Source: Fuscovulum ytuae (GTDB taxonomy: Bacteria > Pseudomonadota > Alphaproteobacteria > Rhodobacterales > Rhodobacteraceae). From it: a DNA stretch of 64,000 bases. The notes under the pieces are model-generated. The model did not search any database. It saw only the letters and a program-made list of their open reading frames with translations, and was not told the DNA's origin. The position numbers and the translations under genes were made by a program. The DNA lies in assembly GCF_029953595.1 (NCBI RefSeq), contig NZ_CP124535.1:1141001-1205000 (forward strand). Reading direction: 5' to 3'. Positions 54,803-64,000 of this stretch are shown here, piece after piece (positions within the stretch are counted from its first letter, which is position 1; every line of letters starts with the position of its first letter).

Positions 54803-55629
54803 TGCGTCTGATCCATACCGGCGGCACGATCGGCATGGTGCCGTCGCCGCAAGGCCTTGTCCCGGCAACGGGGCTGGTCGAGGCGGCCGTCGGCGAAAGG
54901 GCGCGGGTCACGGCCCTTGATCCGCTGGTCGACAGCGCTGCCATCGGCGCGGCTGACTGGAACCTCCTGCTTGACTTGATTGATACCGCCGACGATCCGG
55001 TCGTCGTGACCCATGGCACTGATACCATGGCCTATACCGGCGCGGCTCTTTCCCAGGCGCTGGCCGGTCGCGCCGCTCCGGTCATCCTGTGCGGCGCCAT
55101 GGCCCCGCTGGGAACCGGGGGCGATGCCGAGGGCAATCTTGACCTTGCGCTGTCGGCACGGCCAGGCCCCGGCGTCTGGCTGGCCTTCGCCGGACGCCTG
55201 ATCCCCGCGGCGGGCCTTGTTAAACACGACAGCCATGGCGCCGACAGCTTTCGCGCGGTGCCGCAGGCGCCCTCATCTCTACCTCCAGCACGCCGGTTCG
55301 GCGCAGCCCGTATAGGCATCTTGACCCTGACACCAGGTATTCCGCCAGCAATGGTCCGCGCGGCCTTGTCCGAACTCGACGGTTGCGTGCTGCGCGTTTT
55401 CGGCGCGGGAACCGCGCCGCCCGATCTGGCGCTATATCGTGCTCTGTCGGATGCTCAGTCGCGCGGATGTGCCCTGCGGGCCGTTTCGGCCTGTGAAACC
55501 GGCGGCCTTGCCCCCGGTGCCTATGCGGCAGGCGCCACCCTTTGGGAGTCTGGGGTGCAGAACGGTGGGCTGGAAACAGCTGAAGCGGCCTTCATCCGGC
55601 TTTGGCTCCACCATTCGAAAGGGTCATGA
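54802..55629 (+). CDS. L-asparaginase (type I/II family)
   Basis: A 275-residue asparaginase, shorter than the usual 320-350. The first catalytic Thr is in HTGGTIGMVPS (residues 5-15) and the second active-site block is VVTHGTDTMAYTGAAL. A Lys-containing VKHDSHGADSF matches the third region. The C-terminal domain is shortened. No signal peptide, so it acts in the cytoplasm on imported asparagine, releasing aspartate and ammonia for the aspartase gene next. Confidence 0.88.
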   Translation: MRLIHTGGTIGMVPSPQGLVPATGLVEAAVGERARVTALDPLVDSAAIGAADWNLLLDLIDTADDPVVVTHGTDTMAYTGAALSQALAGRAAPVILCGAMAPLGTGGDAEGNLDLALSARPGPGVWLAFAGRLIPAAGLVKHDSHGADSFRAVPQAPSSLPPARRFGAARIGILTLTPGIPPAMVRAALSELDGCVLRVFGAGTAPPDLALYRALSDAQSRGCALRAVSACETGGLAPGAYAAGATLWESGVQNGGLETAEAAFIRLWLHHSKGS

Positions 55630-56918
55630 TGCGGCAGGACAAGGATTCGCTCGGGGTTGTAGACATCCCAGATCACGCGCTCTGGGGCGCTCAAACCCAG
55701 CGCGCGATCGACAATTTTCACGCGAGCGGCATCCCCATCAGCCATTTCCCGTCGCTGATCCGGGCACTTGCACAGGTCAAGCGGGCGGCGGCCGCCGTAA
55801 ACGCATCTCAGGGGCGTCTGGACCCTGCTCTGGCCCGCGCCATCATACAGGCTGCCGATGAAGTGACCAAGGGCGCACATATGGCGCATTTTCCCGTCGA
55901 TGTTTTGCAAGGCGGTGCCGGTACGTCATCGAACATGAACATGAACGAAGTTCTGGCCAACCGGGCTCTGGAAATCCTAGGCCATCCGCGCGGCGCGCAT
56001 CACGTCTTGCAGCCGAATGACCATGTGAACCTGTGCCAATCCACCAACGACGTTTATCCGACCGCGATCAGGCTTGCGCTGATGGCCGAGACGCTTGGCC
56101 TGCAAGCTGCGCTGACCGGTCTTGCAGAGGCTTTCGCGACCAAGGGAACAGAATTTGCCGGGATCGAAAAGCTGGGTCGCACTCAGTTGCAGGACGCCGT
56201 GCCCATGACCCTTGGACAAGAGTTTAACGCCTTTGCAAATACGCTGCGAGAAGACGTGCAGCGACTGGACGAAATTCCCCGGCTTTTCGCTGAGGTCAAT
56301 CTTGGGGGCACGGCCATCGGCACCGGCCTATTGGCGCCGGAGTCCTATCGTGCCGCCGTCGTGCCAGAGCTGGCGCGGTTGACGGGACTGCCCTTGACCC
56401 CCGCGCAGGACCTGATCGAAAGCTCGTGGGACACCGGTTCATTCGTGCTGTTCTCGGGGATGCTGAAACGCACGGCGACAAAGCTGTCCAAGATCGCCAA
56501 TGACCTTCGGCTTCTGTCCTCGGGTCCACGCGGCGGGTTGGGCGAGATCACCTTGCCAGCGATGCAACCGGGGTCGTCGATCATGCCCGGAAAGGTGAAC
56601 CCCGTGATCCCGGAAATGGTCAACCAGATCGCTTTTCAGGTGATCGGGGCAGACCTTACCGTGACACTGGCGGCAGAGGCGGGCCAGCTGCAACTGAATG
56701 CCTTCGAGCCGATCATCGCCTACAACTTGTTGACGGTGCTGACCCTTCTTCCTCGTGGCGCCACGGCGTTGGCCCAGCTTTGCGTGGCCGGTCTGACTGC
56801 GAACCCCGACACCTGCCGTGCCCATCTTGACCGCTCAACGGCGCGCGTGACCGCCATGGTTCCAGAGATCGGTTATGCTCGGGCAGCGGAACTGGCCAAG
56901 GAATTGCTGCAGAGTTAG
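55629..56918 (+). CDS. aspA: Aspartate ammonia-lyase
   Basis: A 429-residue member of the fumarase/aspartase family. GAGTSSNMNMNEVLANRALE, HVNLCQSTNDVYPTAIRLAL and the signature GSSIMPGKVNPVIPEM are present. The KDSLGVVDIPDHALWGAQT start and the RLLSSGPRGGLGEITLPAMQ block look more like AspA than FumC, and the asparaginase partner supports it. ATG at 55626 or 55629 both possible (overlapping the asparaginase stop). Product fumarate enters the TCA cycle. Confidence 0.88.
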   Translation: MRQDKDSLGVVDIPDHALWGAQTQRAIDNFHASGIPISHFPSLIRALAQVKRAAAAVNASQGRLDPALARAIIQAADEVTKGAHMAHFPVDVLQGGAGTSSNMNMNEVLANRALEILGHPRGAHHVLQPNDHVNLCQSTNDVYPTAIRLALMAETLGLQAALTGLAEAFATKGTEFAGIEKLGRTQLQDAVPMTLGQEFNAFANTLREDVQRLDEIPRLFAEVNLGGTAIGTGLLAPESYRAAVVPELARLTGLPLTPAQDLIESSWDTGSFVLFSGMLKRTATKLSKIANDLRLLSSGPRGGLGEITLPAMQPGSSIMPGKVNPVIPEMVNQIAFQVIGADLTVTLAAEAGQLQLNAFEPIIAYNLLTVLTLLPRGATALAQLCVAGLTANPDTCRAHLDRSTARVTAMVPEIGYARAAELAKELLQS

Positions 56919-57193
56919 GTGAGTTCACGCGGATCAATGGCCGTTCCGGCGCGAGCACAGAATTCTGACAGCGCGCATCTAGTCCGCACTCTGCCCCGGC
57001 AAATCCCCAAGGATCGCGCCCGCGGCTCAAGACTACTTACTGTTCTTGCGTCAAGGGCCGCTTTTCCTGCCATCCTGTGTCAAATTGCCAGGCAAGCATT
57101 CGTCCACTGTCCGCCCGGAACTCGTTTTTTCATCCGCTTAAGGTTAGACGGGTCATCGGTTGCGTCAGGCGTTCGCTGAGCCGGACGAAGCCG
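56919..57193. other. Intergenic stretch after aspA
   Basis: I see no gene, clear terminator or repeat here. The base composition falls toward the small membrane protein gene that follows. Confidence 0.4.
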
Positions 57194-57388
57194 CTATTCG
57201 CCGTCAGTCTTGGAGCGGGAGGTTCTTCCCCGTGCCGTTCGTCTGATGAGAGAAATTGGCAAAACAATAATTGCGACGATTGCCAAGAGAATTGCCCCAA
57301 AGAAGTGATGTAACTTACTGCCCGCACGCCAAAATCCATGGGCTAACGTTGACGTGGCCAACAATGTGCCCGTAATTAGGTTGCGCAT
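57194..57388 (-). CDS. Possible small membrane protein
   Basis: A 64-residue frame with GGGGAGG four to five bases before the ATG, a good ribosome-binding site. The N-terminal 15 residues are mildly hydrophobic. One clear membrane segment (FFGAILLAIVAIIVLPISLI, residues 29-48) is followed by a basic tail (RRTARGRTSRSK). It is less GC-rich than its surroundings. I recognise no family. It could be a small stress or toxin-like peptide, or a chance frame. Confidence 0.4.
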   Translation of the reverse strand: MRNLITGTLLATSTLAHGFWRAGSKLHHFFGAILLAIVAIIVLPISLIRRTARGRTSRSKTDGE

Positions 57389-57787
57389 GCAGCCTCCCCA
57401 GTATCACCTTCTGTAGAGAGACAGTAGCAGAACCAATTTCCGGCACAAAGGGCTCGAAACGGCCCTTCGCTGACGTTCCCTCCAATGGCCGATTTGGGCC
57501 GGTTGTGTGGAACACGACGTAACGCCGGCACAAGGCGGGCAACGGGCAGACGCGATTTCACCATCAAGGTCCGTGGTCGCAGCAAAGCTCATGCCCATCT
57601 GCTCCCAAGCGCCCCTCAGTGTGACATGCGTGTTCCGTCCCGAGCCGCAGTCACAGGTACAAGGCGCGCATCGAAGATGAGGGCATTAATTTGCTGAATA
57701 CAGCGCTCGCCAGCGAAGTTCGCCATGCCTTATCTTGCCAGTTTTGAATATCGAAGAAATCGGCGGAACTTGGGTAAGCAAGTCGTG
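57389..57787. other. Intergenic stretch before the monooxygenase terminator
   Basis: No convincing coding sequence. Short frames on both strands have no family resemblance and no good start signals. The sequence GGGCTCGAAACGGCCC near 57450 could form a weak hairpin. Confidence 0.4.
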
Positions 57788-57815
57788 GTGGTACGGCGTT
57801 TTCGCGCCGTACCAC
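57788..57815 (-). terminator. Strong hairpin after the flavin monooxygenase gene
   Basis: GTGGTACGGCG (57788-57798) and CGCCGTACCAC (57805-57815) are perfect 11-base arms around TTTTCG. It lies 11 bases beyond the monooxygenase stop on the minus strand. No T-run follows, so it may act as a stabilising 3' hairpin or Rho-assisted terminator. Confidence 0.6.
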
Positions 57816-57825
57816 GTGCCTGGTC

Positions 57826-59625
57826 TCAACCCAGATGGTGCGTTTCAGGCACGCCGTAAACTGGCGTGTCTAGACCTTCCATCCGTGCTTTCAGCTGCAG
57901 CGAAAGGAACTGGCTGTAATGCCGTGACTGGTGCAGGTTGCCGCCGTGGAACCACAGCGCCTCTTGCTTGGTCGGTTTCCACATGTTGCGCTGCTCGCCG
58001 ACCCAGGGACCGGGATCCTTTGGCGTGTCCGACCCCAGGCCCCAACACTTGCCCACCTTGTCGGCGACGTCCTTGCCGATCAGGTCGGCCGCCCAGCCAT
58101 TCATCGAGCCATAGCCAGTGGCATAGACGATCACATCCGCCTCTAGTTTGGTGCCGTCTTGCAGCACCACACCATCGGGCACGATCTCTTTCACGTTTCC
58201 ATGGGCCAGCTTGATCTTGCCGTCTATGATCAATTGGCTCGCACCCACGTCGATGTAATAGCCCGAGCCACGGCGCAGGTATTTCATGAACAGGCCCGAC
58301 CCGTCCGCCCCCCAGTCCAACCAGAACCCGGCCTTCTCCAGCCCCGCATAGAACTCGGCATCCACCTCGCGCATCTTTTCATATAGCGGGATTTGGAACT
58401 CATGCAGGATCTTGTAGGGCAAGCTCGCAAAGATCAGATCGGCCTTCTCGGTCGTCATGCCCGACCGCACCGCCTGTTCCGAATAAAGCGCGCCGAGGCC
58501 GATATCCATCAGCGTGTCGGATTTGACGATATGGGTGGATGACCGCTGGACCATGGTCACGTCGACGTCGTTTTCCCAAAGCGCGGCGCAGATGTCATGG
58601 GCCGAGTTGTTCGAGCCGATCACCACCGCCTTCTTGCCCCGGTAGGCATCTGGGCCGGGATGGCGCGAGGAATGGTGCTGATCGCCCTTGAAAGTCTCCA
58701 TCCCCGGATATGTGGGTAGGTTCGCCTTGCCCGACATGCCGGTGGCAAGGACCAACTGCTTGGGCTTCAGGACCACTTCCTGCCCATCCCGGTCTACGAC
58801 AATGGTCCACTCGCCGGACTGTTCGTCATACTTGGCGGATTTGCAGGTGGTCTTGGACCAGTAATTGAGCTCCATCACCTTGGTATACATTTCAAGCCAG
58901 TCACCCACCTTGTCCTTAGGTGCGAAGACGGGCCAGTTCTCGGGGAACTTGATGTAGGGCAAGTGGTCGTACCAGACCGGGTCATGCAGGCAGAGCGACT
59001 TGTAACGGTTGCGCCAGCTGTCGCCGGGCCGCTCGTTCTTTTCGATGATGATGGAGGGCACGCCCAGTTGCCGCAACCGCGCACCAAGGGCAATACCCCC
59101 CTGCCCGCCACCAACGATCACGACATAGGGCTGCTTGGTATAGCCCAGATCGCGCGCCTCGGCCTCGCGTTCTTCCTTCCAGGTCAGGCGATGCTTGCCC
59201 GCCCCGTGCTTCGCCCCCAGCGGGCGAGTGAAGCCCTTGTGCTCTTCGTGGCCCTTCAGTTCTACCATCGTGGTCAAGAGGGTCCAGATCTTGCCCCCGA
59301 TCAAGCGGATCAGGCCATAGCCCCGCGCCACGCCCGTCTCGAATTCGATCCAGGCCGTGGTTACGCCGCCGTCTTCCGACGCCGTCTCGCCTTCCGCAAT
59401 CGTCCAGCCGCTGGGCTTCGTCGCCGCGAGTTGCGACCGCAGCATCCCGCCAATGGCCGCCTTGCCCTCGCTGGTGTGAATGTTCCATGTAAAGGTCACG
59501 AGATCGCGCCAATAGCAGTCGTCCTGAAAACAGGCCACCGCCGCGTCGATATCCCCCCGCTCCAGCGCCGCACCGAACGTGTCCAGCACCCCCTGCACCT
59601 CAGCATTCGCAGTCGTGTCGAGCAT
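57826..59625 (-). CDS. Flavin-containing monooxygenase with N-terminal NTF2-like domain
   Basis: A 599-residue protein. Residues 1-125 form an NTF2/SnoaL-like domain (LERGDIDAAVACFQDDCYWR). Residues about 165-599 are a class B flavin monooxygenase: FAD motif VIVGGGQGGIALGARL (172-177), FMO motif FKGDQHH (312-318), and NADP motif VVIGSNNSAHDICAAL (near 337). The substrate could be an amine, sulphide or ketone. GGGAGG precedes the ATG at 59625. It follows an AcoR-like activator, its likely regulator, with 145 bases between containing a palindrome. Confidence 0.88.
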   Translation of the reverse strand: MLDTTANAEVQGVLDTFGAALERGDIDAAVACFQDDCYWRDLVTFTWNIHTSEGKAAIGGMLRSQLAATKPSGWTIAEGETASEDGGVTTAWIEFETGVARGYGLIRLIGGKIWTLLTTMVELKGHEEHKGFTRPLGAKHGAGKHRLTWKEEREAEARDLGYTKQPYVVIVGGGQGGIALGARLRQLGVPSIIIEKNERPGDSWRNRYKSLCLHDPVWYDHLPYIKFPENWPVFAPKDKVGDWLEMYTKVMELNYWSKTTCKSAKYDEQSGEWTIVVDRDGQEVVLKPKQLVLATGMSGKANLPTYPGMETFKGDQHHSSRHPGPDAYRGKKAVVIGSNNSAHDICAALWENDVDVTMVQRSSTHIVKSDTLMDIGLGALYSEQAVRSGMTTEKADLIFASLPYKILHEFQIPLYEKMREVDAEFYAGLEKAGFWLDWGADGSGLFMKYLRRGSGYYIDVGASQLIIDGKIKLAHGNVKEIVPDGVVLQDGTKLEADVIVYATGYGSMNGWAADLIGKDVADKVGKCWGLGSDTPKDPGPWVGEQRNMWKPTKQEALWFHGGNLHQSRHYSQFLSLQLKARMEGLDTPVYGVPETHHLG

Positions 59626-59732
59626 GTCGTCCTCCCTTTCGCTCTTGTGTCGGAAAGGGTGCCCCATCCCCACCCCCTGTCACGCGACAGACGCACCCGA
59701 GGCCGCGCGCAAAAAAGTTTCCCGGCCCTCGC

Positions 59733-59760
59733 GTTGCACGCGCAACAAATCACGCAACGA
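59733..59760. promoter_or_regulatory. Candidate activator site upstream of the monooxygenase
   Basis: GTTGC-ACGC-GCAAC (59733-59746) is a perfect inverted repeat, with a further CGCAACG half site at 59753-59759. AcoR-type activators bind inverted repeats of this general kind upstream of their targets. It lies about 110 bases before the monooxygenase start. Confidence 0.45.
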
Positions 59761-59770
59761 CCCAAAGGCG

Positions 59771-61540
59771 CTACTGCGGCAACAGCCCCTCACGCCGCGC
59801 CCGACGCAGGATGGTGGACCGGTTCACCCCCAACCGTCGCGCGGCCAGTGCCATGTTCCCCCCACAGGCCGCCAGCACTTCGGCCAGCGACTCGCCCTCT
59901 TCCGCCACCGCCAGAGGTGCAGGAGGCAGGTCGGGCAGATCGACCACCGCCCCCTCTGCCAAGGCGATGGCAACCTCCAGCGTATTGGCCAATTCCCGCA
60001 GGTTCCCCGGCCAAAACCGCGCCTGCAATTCCGCCCGCGCGGCAGGCGACAAGCGCAGGCTGTCGGGCCGAAGATGCCCGAACTGCCGCATCATCCGATC
60101 CACCAGCCAGTCGAAATCCTGCCGCAAACGCAGCGGCGGCAGGGTCAGCGTCACGGCTGCCAGCCGGAAGAACAGATCGGCCCGGAACGCCCCCGCCCGC
60201 ACCATCGCGCCCAGATCGGCGGCGCTCGCCGTGATCAGCCGGGGTCTGCGGCGCAGGGGCAGCGCATCGAACCCCGCGACAACCGCCAGAAGCATCGCCT
60301 GCGCCTCCGCGTTCATTGCCTCCGGCCCGTCGATGAACAGCGTCCCGCCCGCCGCCGCCTCGGCCAGCGCGGCCACCTCGCCTATCGCGGCAGTGGGCAG
60401 GGTGACAAAGGGACGGCTGCCCACCTGCGCCATATGCATGGCGCGCACCAACCGCTCCTTCCCCGTTCCCGTCTCGCCCGTGACCAGCACAGCAATGGGC
60501 GTGGGGGCCAGACGTGCCGCCTCGGCCACGATCCGTTGCACCTTCGGGTCCGGCCCGCCGATGGCCTGAAAGGCCCCACCAGGCACCGGCACCGCCCCAC
60601 GCAGGGCGGCAGGAAACCGTTCCGATTGCGGCGCGATGGCATGGCCGAACATGCCCTGCCCGTCGCGCAACTGGATCAGCCTTTCCTCTGTGGGTCGCCC
60701 GCGCATCAGATCGGGCAAGCTGTCCACCGACAGATCGAAGAACCGGTCGATCCGCTCTCCGATCACCGGCCCCACCGCCTGCCGTGCCAGCACCGTCTCG
60801 GCCCCATGTGTCATCCCGATGATCCGCCCCGACCCGTCCAGCGCCACCGCCGCCTCCGGGTCCACATCCAGAAATTCCGGGCTGGTCGAAAACCGCAACA
60901 CCCAATCGCCCCGGTTCATCGCCATCAGGTTCGCCATCTCCACCCGCCGCACGCTCGCCTTCACAAGGCTGAGCGCGAGGCTCTGGCTGATCTTCGGCTG
61001 TGGCGACCGCAGAAGCGAGATATCCAGCACCGCCGTCAAGTTCCCGCCCGTATCAAAGATCGGCGCGGCGGTGCAGGACAGGGGCGTATGCGTCAGGTCA
61101 AAATGATCCGATTGATGGATCGTGATCGCCTCCTTAGACACGATGCAGGACCCCACCCCGCAGGTCCCCGCCAGATCCTCCGACCAGTCCGATCCAAGGT
61201 AAAGCCCCGCCGCCCGCAATTCCTCTTGGAATTTCGGATCGCCAAAGTAATCGACTGTCACGCCCTTGGCATCGGCCAGAAGCAGCACGTATTTCTGCCC
61301 CGCAATCTGGCGAAACAGCGCCTCAAGCCCACTCCGGGCAATAGCGATCAGCCGTTCGGATTGTTCGCGGTGCTCACGCAGCCGCGCCTCGGTCACGATA
61401 TGGGCAGGCGACGGCTTGGCGGGATCCATTCCGTATTGCTCAACACAGCGCCGCCAGGATTGTTCGACAAACGCATCCCGCCCCCTGCCGCGCCCCGACA
61501 GAACCTCGTCGATTTCCCGCAGATGCAAGAGGTCGGACAT
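59771..61540 (-). CDS. AcoR-like activator without the sigma-54 loop
   Basis: A 589-residue regulator. Its N-terminal part is GAF-like (residues about 70-200, GTCGVGSCIVSKEAITIH), followed by a PAS-like region and a AAA+ domain. Walker A is GETGTGKE (355-362), the arginine-finger segment AFRADLFFRL is near 451, and a Fis-type HTH closes the protein (GGNMALAARRLGVNRSTIL). The GAFTGA loop that contacts sigma-54 is missing, and the Walker B region reads GGTLFIDGPEAM instead of LDE. It probably works with sigma-70 polymerase or as a repressor. The adjacent monooxygenase gene is the likely target. Confidence 0.9.
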   Translation of the reverse strand: MSDLLHLREIDEVLSGRGRGRDAFVEQSWRRCVEQYGMDPAKPSPAHIVTEARLREHREQSERLIAIARSGLEALFRQIAGQKYVLLLADAKGVTVDYFGDPKFQEELRAAGLYLGSDWSEDLAGTCGVGSCIVSKEAITIHQSDHFDLTHTPLSCTAAPIFDTGGNLTAVLDISLLRSPQPKISQSLALSLVKASVRRVEMANLMAMNRGDWVLRFSTSPEFLDVDPEAAVALDGSGRIIGMTHGAETVLARQAVGPVIGERIDRFFDLSVDSLPDLMRGRPTEERLIQLRDGQGMFGHAIAPQSERFPAALRGAVPVPGGAFQAIGGPDPKVQRIVAEAARLAPTPIAVLVTGETGTGKERLVRAMHMAQVGSRPFVTLPTAAIGEVAALAEAAAGGTLFIDGPEAMNAEAQAMLLAVVAGFDALPLRRRPRLITASAADLGAMVRAGAFRADLFFRLAAVTLTLPPLRLRQDFDWLVDRMMRQFGHLRPDSLRLSPAARAELQARFWPGNLRELANTLEVAIALAEGAVVDLPDLPPAPLAVAEEGESLAEVLAACGGNMALAARRLGVNRSTILRRARREGLLPQ

Positions 61541-62282
61541 GTCTACTCCAACTCAAGCCTGTGGTGCAGGATCATGCATTCCTCCCTCTGGGGCAATGGT
61601 GCCTTCGTCGAAATCCGAAATCAGCCAAGACGACGCGCTCGCTTATGTCTTCAGGTGAAACGCTCCTTTTGCCGGGCCATTTGAGCGCGGGAAATGCTTT
61701 GACCTTCATCCGTCGGGCGGATGGACTGCGCGAAAGGCGCGGATCGTCCAACGAAGGACAGGCGACGAAACGGACACCCAAATGAACCGAGTGTCGGTCC
61801 GCTTTGGGCAGGTCCTGCCTCCCACGCCCGGCATCGCCACTCAGACGTCGCTAAAGATGCAAACGTCCGCTTCGTCGAAAGCGGACAGTGGGTCTTGGAA
61901 TTTGTGCAGATCTCTTACTTGTCCCCCGCCTGCTACTCCTTCCCAGCAAGGACATCACGGGCAGAGATCAACATGCAGTGTGTCGCAGGGATTCAAAACT
62001 GAAGCACGGTGCGTGCTGCGACTGTTTCCAAGTGACGCTGTGGCGTGTCATTGGCCATCTGACATTTAAAAGATGCGTCCACGTCCCTTAGCGCTTGCCG
62101 CTATTGAGAACCGTCTCGGCCTTTCTAGCGAAGATCGGGATCGCTTTATCTGCACGGCGTTCCGGCAGCGCTCCTGTGCATTGCGACGGGTCTTCCGGCG
62201 CATCGTTCGAGGGTTGGAGGCCAAATTCAAAAAGCTTCGGGCGCGGGACTTGAACCTTTTGATATTGTTGAGGAATTAGTTT
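61541..62282. other. Intergenic stretch between the activator gene and the rRNA operon
   Basis: About 740 bases with no convincing gene. A hairpin GTCCGCTT-CGTCGA-AAGCGGAC occupies 61865-61886. The minus strand at 62239-62256 reads GGTTCAAGTCCCGCGCCC, like the T-arm and 3' acceptor of a tRNA, but the stem does not pair fully, so it is a relic at best. The short frames here show no family resemblance. The rRNA operon terminator should lie in the right part, but I cannot pick one out. Confidence 0.4.
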
Positions 62283-62359
<77 letters not shown>

Positions 62360-62418
62360 CCATTTTTGTCTGACTTGGTTGGTTTTTGGAATCGTTGAGG
62401 GATTTGTGCTTCTTTCTA

Positions 62419-62535
62419 GGTTTGGCGGTGACCTACTCTCCCACGTCTTAGGACGCAGTACCATTGGCGCGACGGCACTTAACGGCCGGGTTCGGGATGG
62501 GACCGGGTGTTTTGCTCGTGCTATGACCACCAAAC
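62419..62535 (-). rRNA. rrf: 5S ribosomal RNA
   Basis: The minus strand carries the 5S core GGTCCCATCCCGAACCCGGC and CCAATGGTACTGCGTC, with complementary ends TTTGGTGGTCA and GGTCACCGCCAAA. Ends are estimated to within a few bases. Confidence 0.95.
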
Positions 62536-62633
62536 CGAGGAAGGAGCACGGGGCGTGTTTTTGTTTCACGCCCCTTACATCAGTATTTGTTCCAAGATTG
62601 CTTTTGAGTTTCAGGAACAGCCTTGCTGTTTCT

Positions 62634-64000
<1,367 letters not shown>

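Noticed and set aside
59579..61684. A 701-codon plus-strand frame opposite the activator gene
   Set aside because: Rich in His, Arg, Gln and Pro, antisense to a complete AcoR-like gene; not a protein.

Overview
The window is GC-rich alphaproteobacterial DNA. Gene content and protein style point to the order Rhodobacterales (Rhodobacteraceae/Paracoccaceae). Supporting signs are the 23S-5S-tRNA-fMet order of the rRNA operon, the small two-segment membrane protein diverging from purM, the frequent ATGA/TGATG gene overlaps, and many catabolic operons with GntR, IclR and TRAP/TTT-type accessories. The genus cannot be fixed from the sequence alone.

Layout. 1-2.0 kb: purMN and a small membrane protein. 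2.08 kb: a CAU tRNA whose antisense strand holds the 3' end of a LysR gene. 3.2-4.4 kb: glutaryl-CoA dehydrogenase with that LysR gene divergent, followed by three tandem near-perfect palindromes. 4.6-8.0 kb: a glutamine-synthetase-like ligase, a PuuB-like oxidase and a HAD phosphatase. 8.0-13.1 kb: a VOC protein and an RND efflux pair. 13.1-19.0 kb: an FCD-GntR regulator divergent from a DUF1185 protein, an alpha/beta hydrolase, a flavin reductase with a Nudix-like tail, a luciferase-like monooxygenase and an aldehyde dehydrogenase. 19.0-31.6 kb: one long minus-strand operon with a tripartite tricarboxylate transporter, an aldehyde dehydrogenase, a Tm-1-like protein, homoprotocatechuate meta-cleavage genes (hpaF, E, D, an FAH-family gene, hpaH), and a class III PLP enzyme paired with a small-molecule kinase. 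An IclR gene diverges from it and leads an aminotransferase/deacetylase/MBL/GntR operon (31.7-36.6 kb). 36.6-40.3 kb: a class I glutamine amidotransferase divergent from P450, a GS-like ligase and a 2Fe-2S ferredoxin. 40.4-42.1 kb: hpd and a divergent Lrp regulator. 42.7-47.0 kb: an ABC/FtsX/MFP export system between stretches of decayed DNA, including an IS1182-type transposase remnant. 48-57 kb: an XRE regulator divergent from a racemase, a branched-chain-type ABC importer, asparaginase and aspartase. 57.8-61.5 kb: an AcoR-like activator and a flavin monooxygenase. 62.3-64 kb: tRNA-fMet, 5S and the 3' part of 23S rRNA on the minus strand.

The genes share a theme: scavenging nitrogenous organic compounds, largely amines, amides and aromatic breakdown products. 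Three clusters look like candidate undescribed pathways. The first is the hpa operon with a kinase/phospho-lyase pair, which I read as a possible route from aromatic beta-hydroxy-amines to homoprotocatechuate. The second is the P450/GS/ferredoxin/amidotransferase group, a possible gamma-glutamylation-dependent amine oxidation. The third is the luciferase-like monooxygenase group, whose set of folds resembles the Rut pyrimidine pathway. The substrates are inferences; the gene families are well supported.
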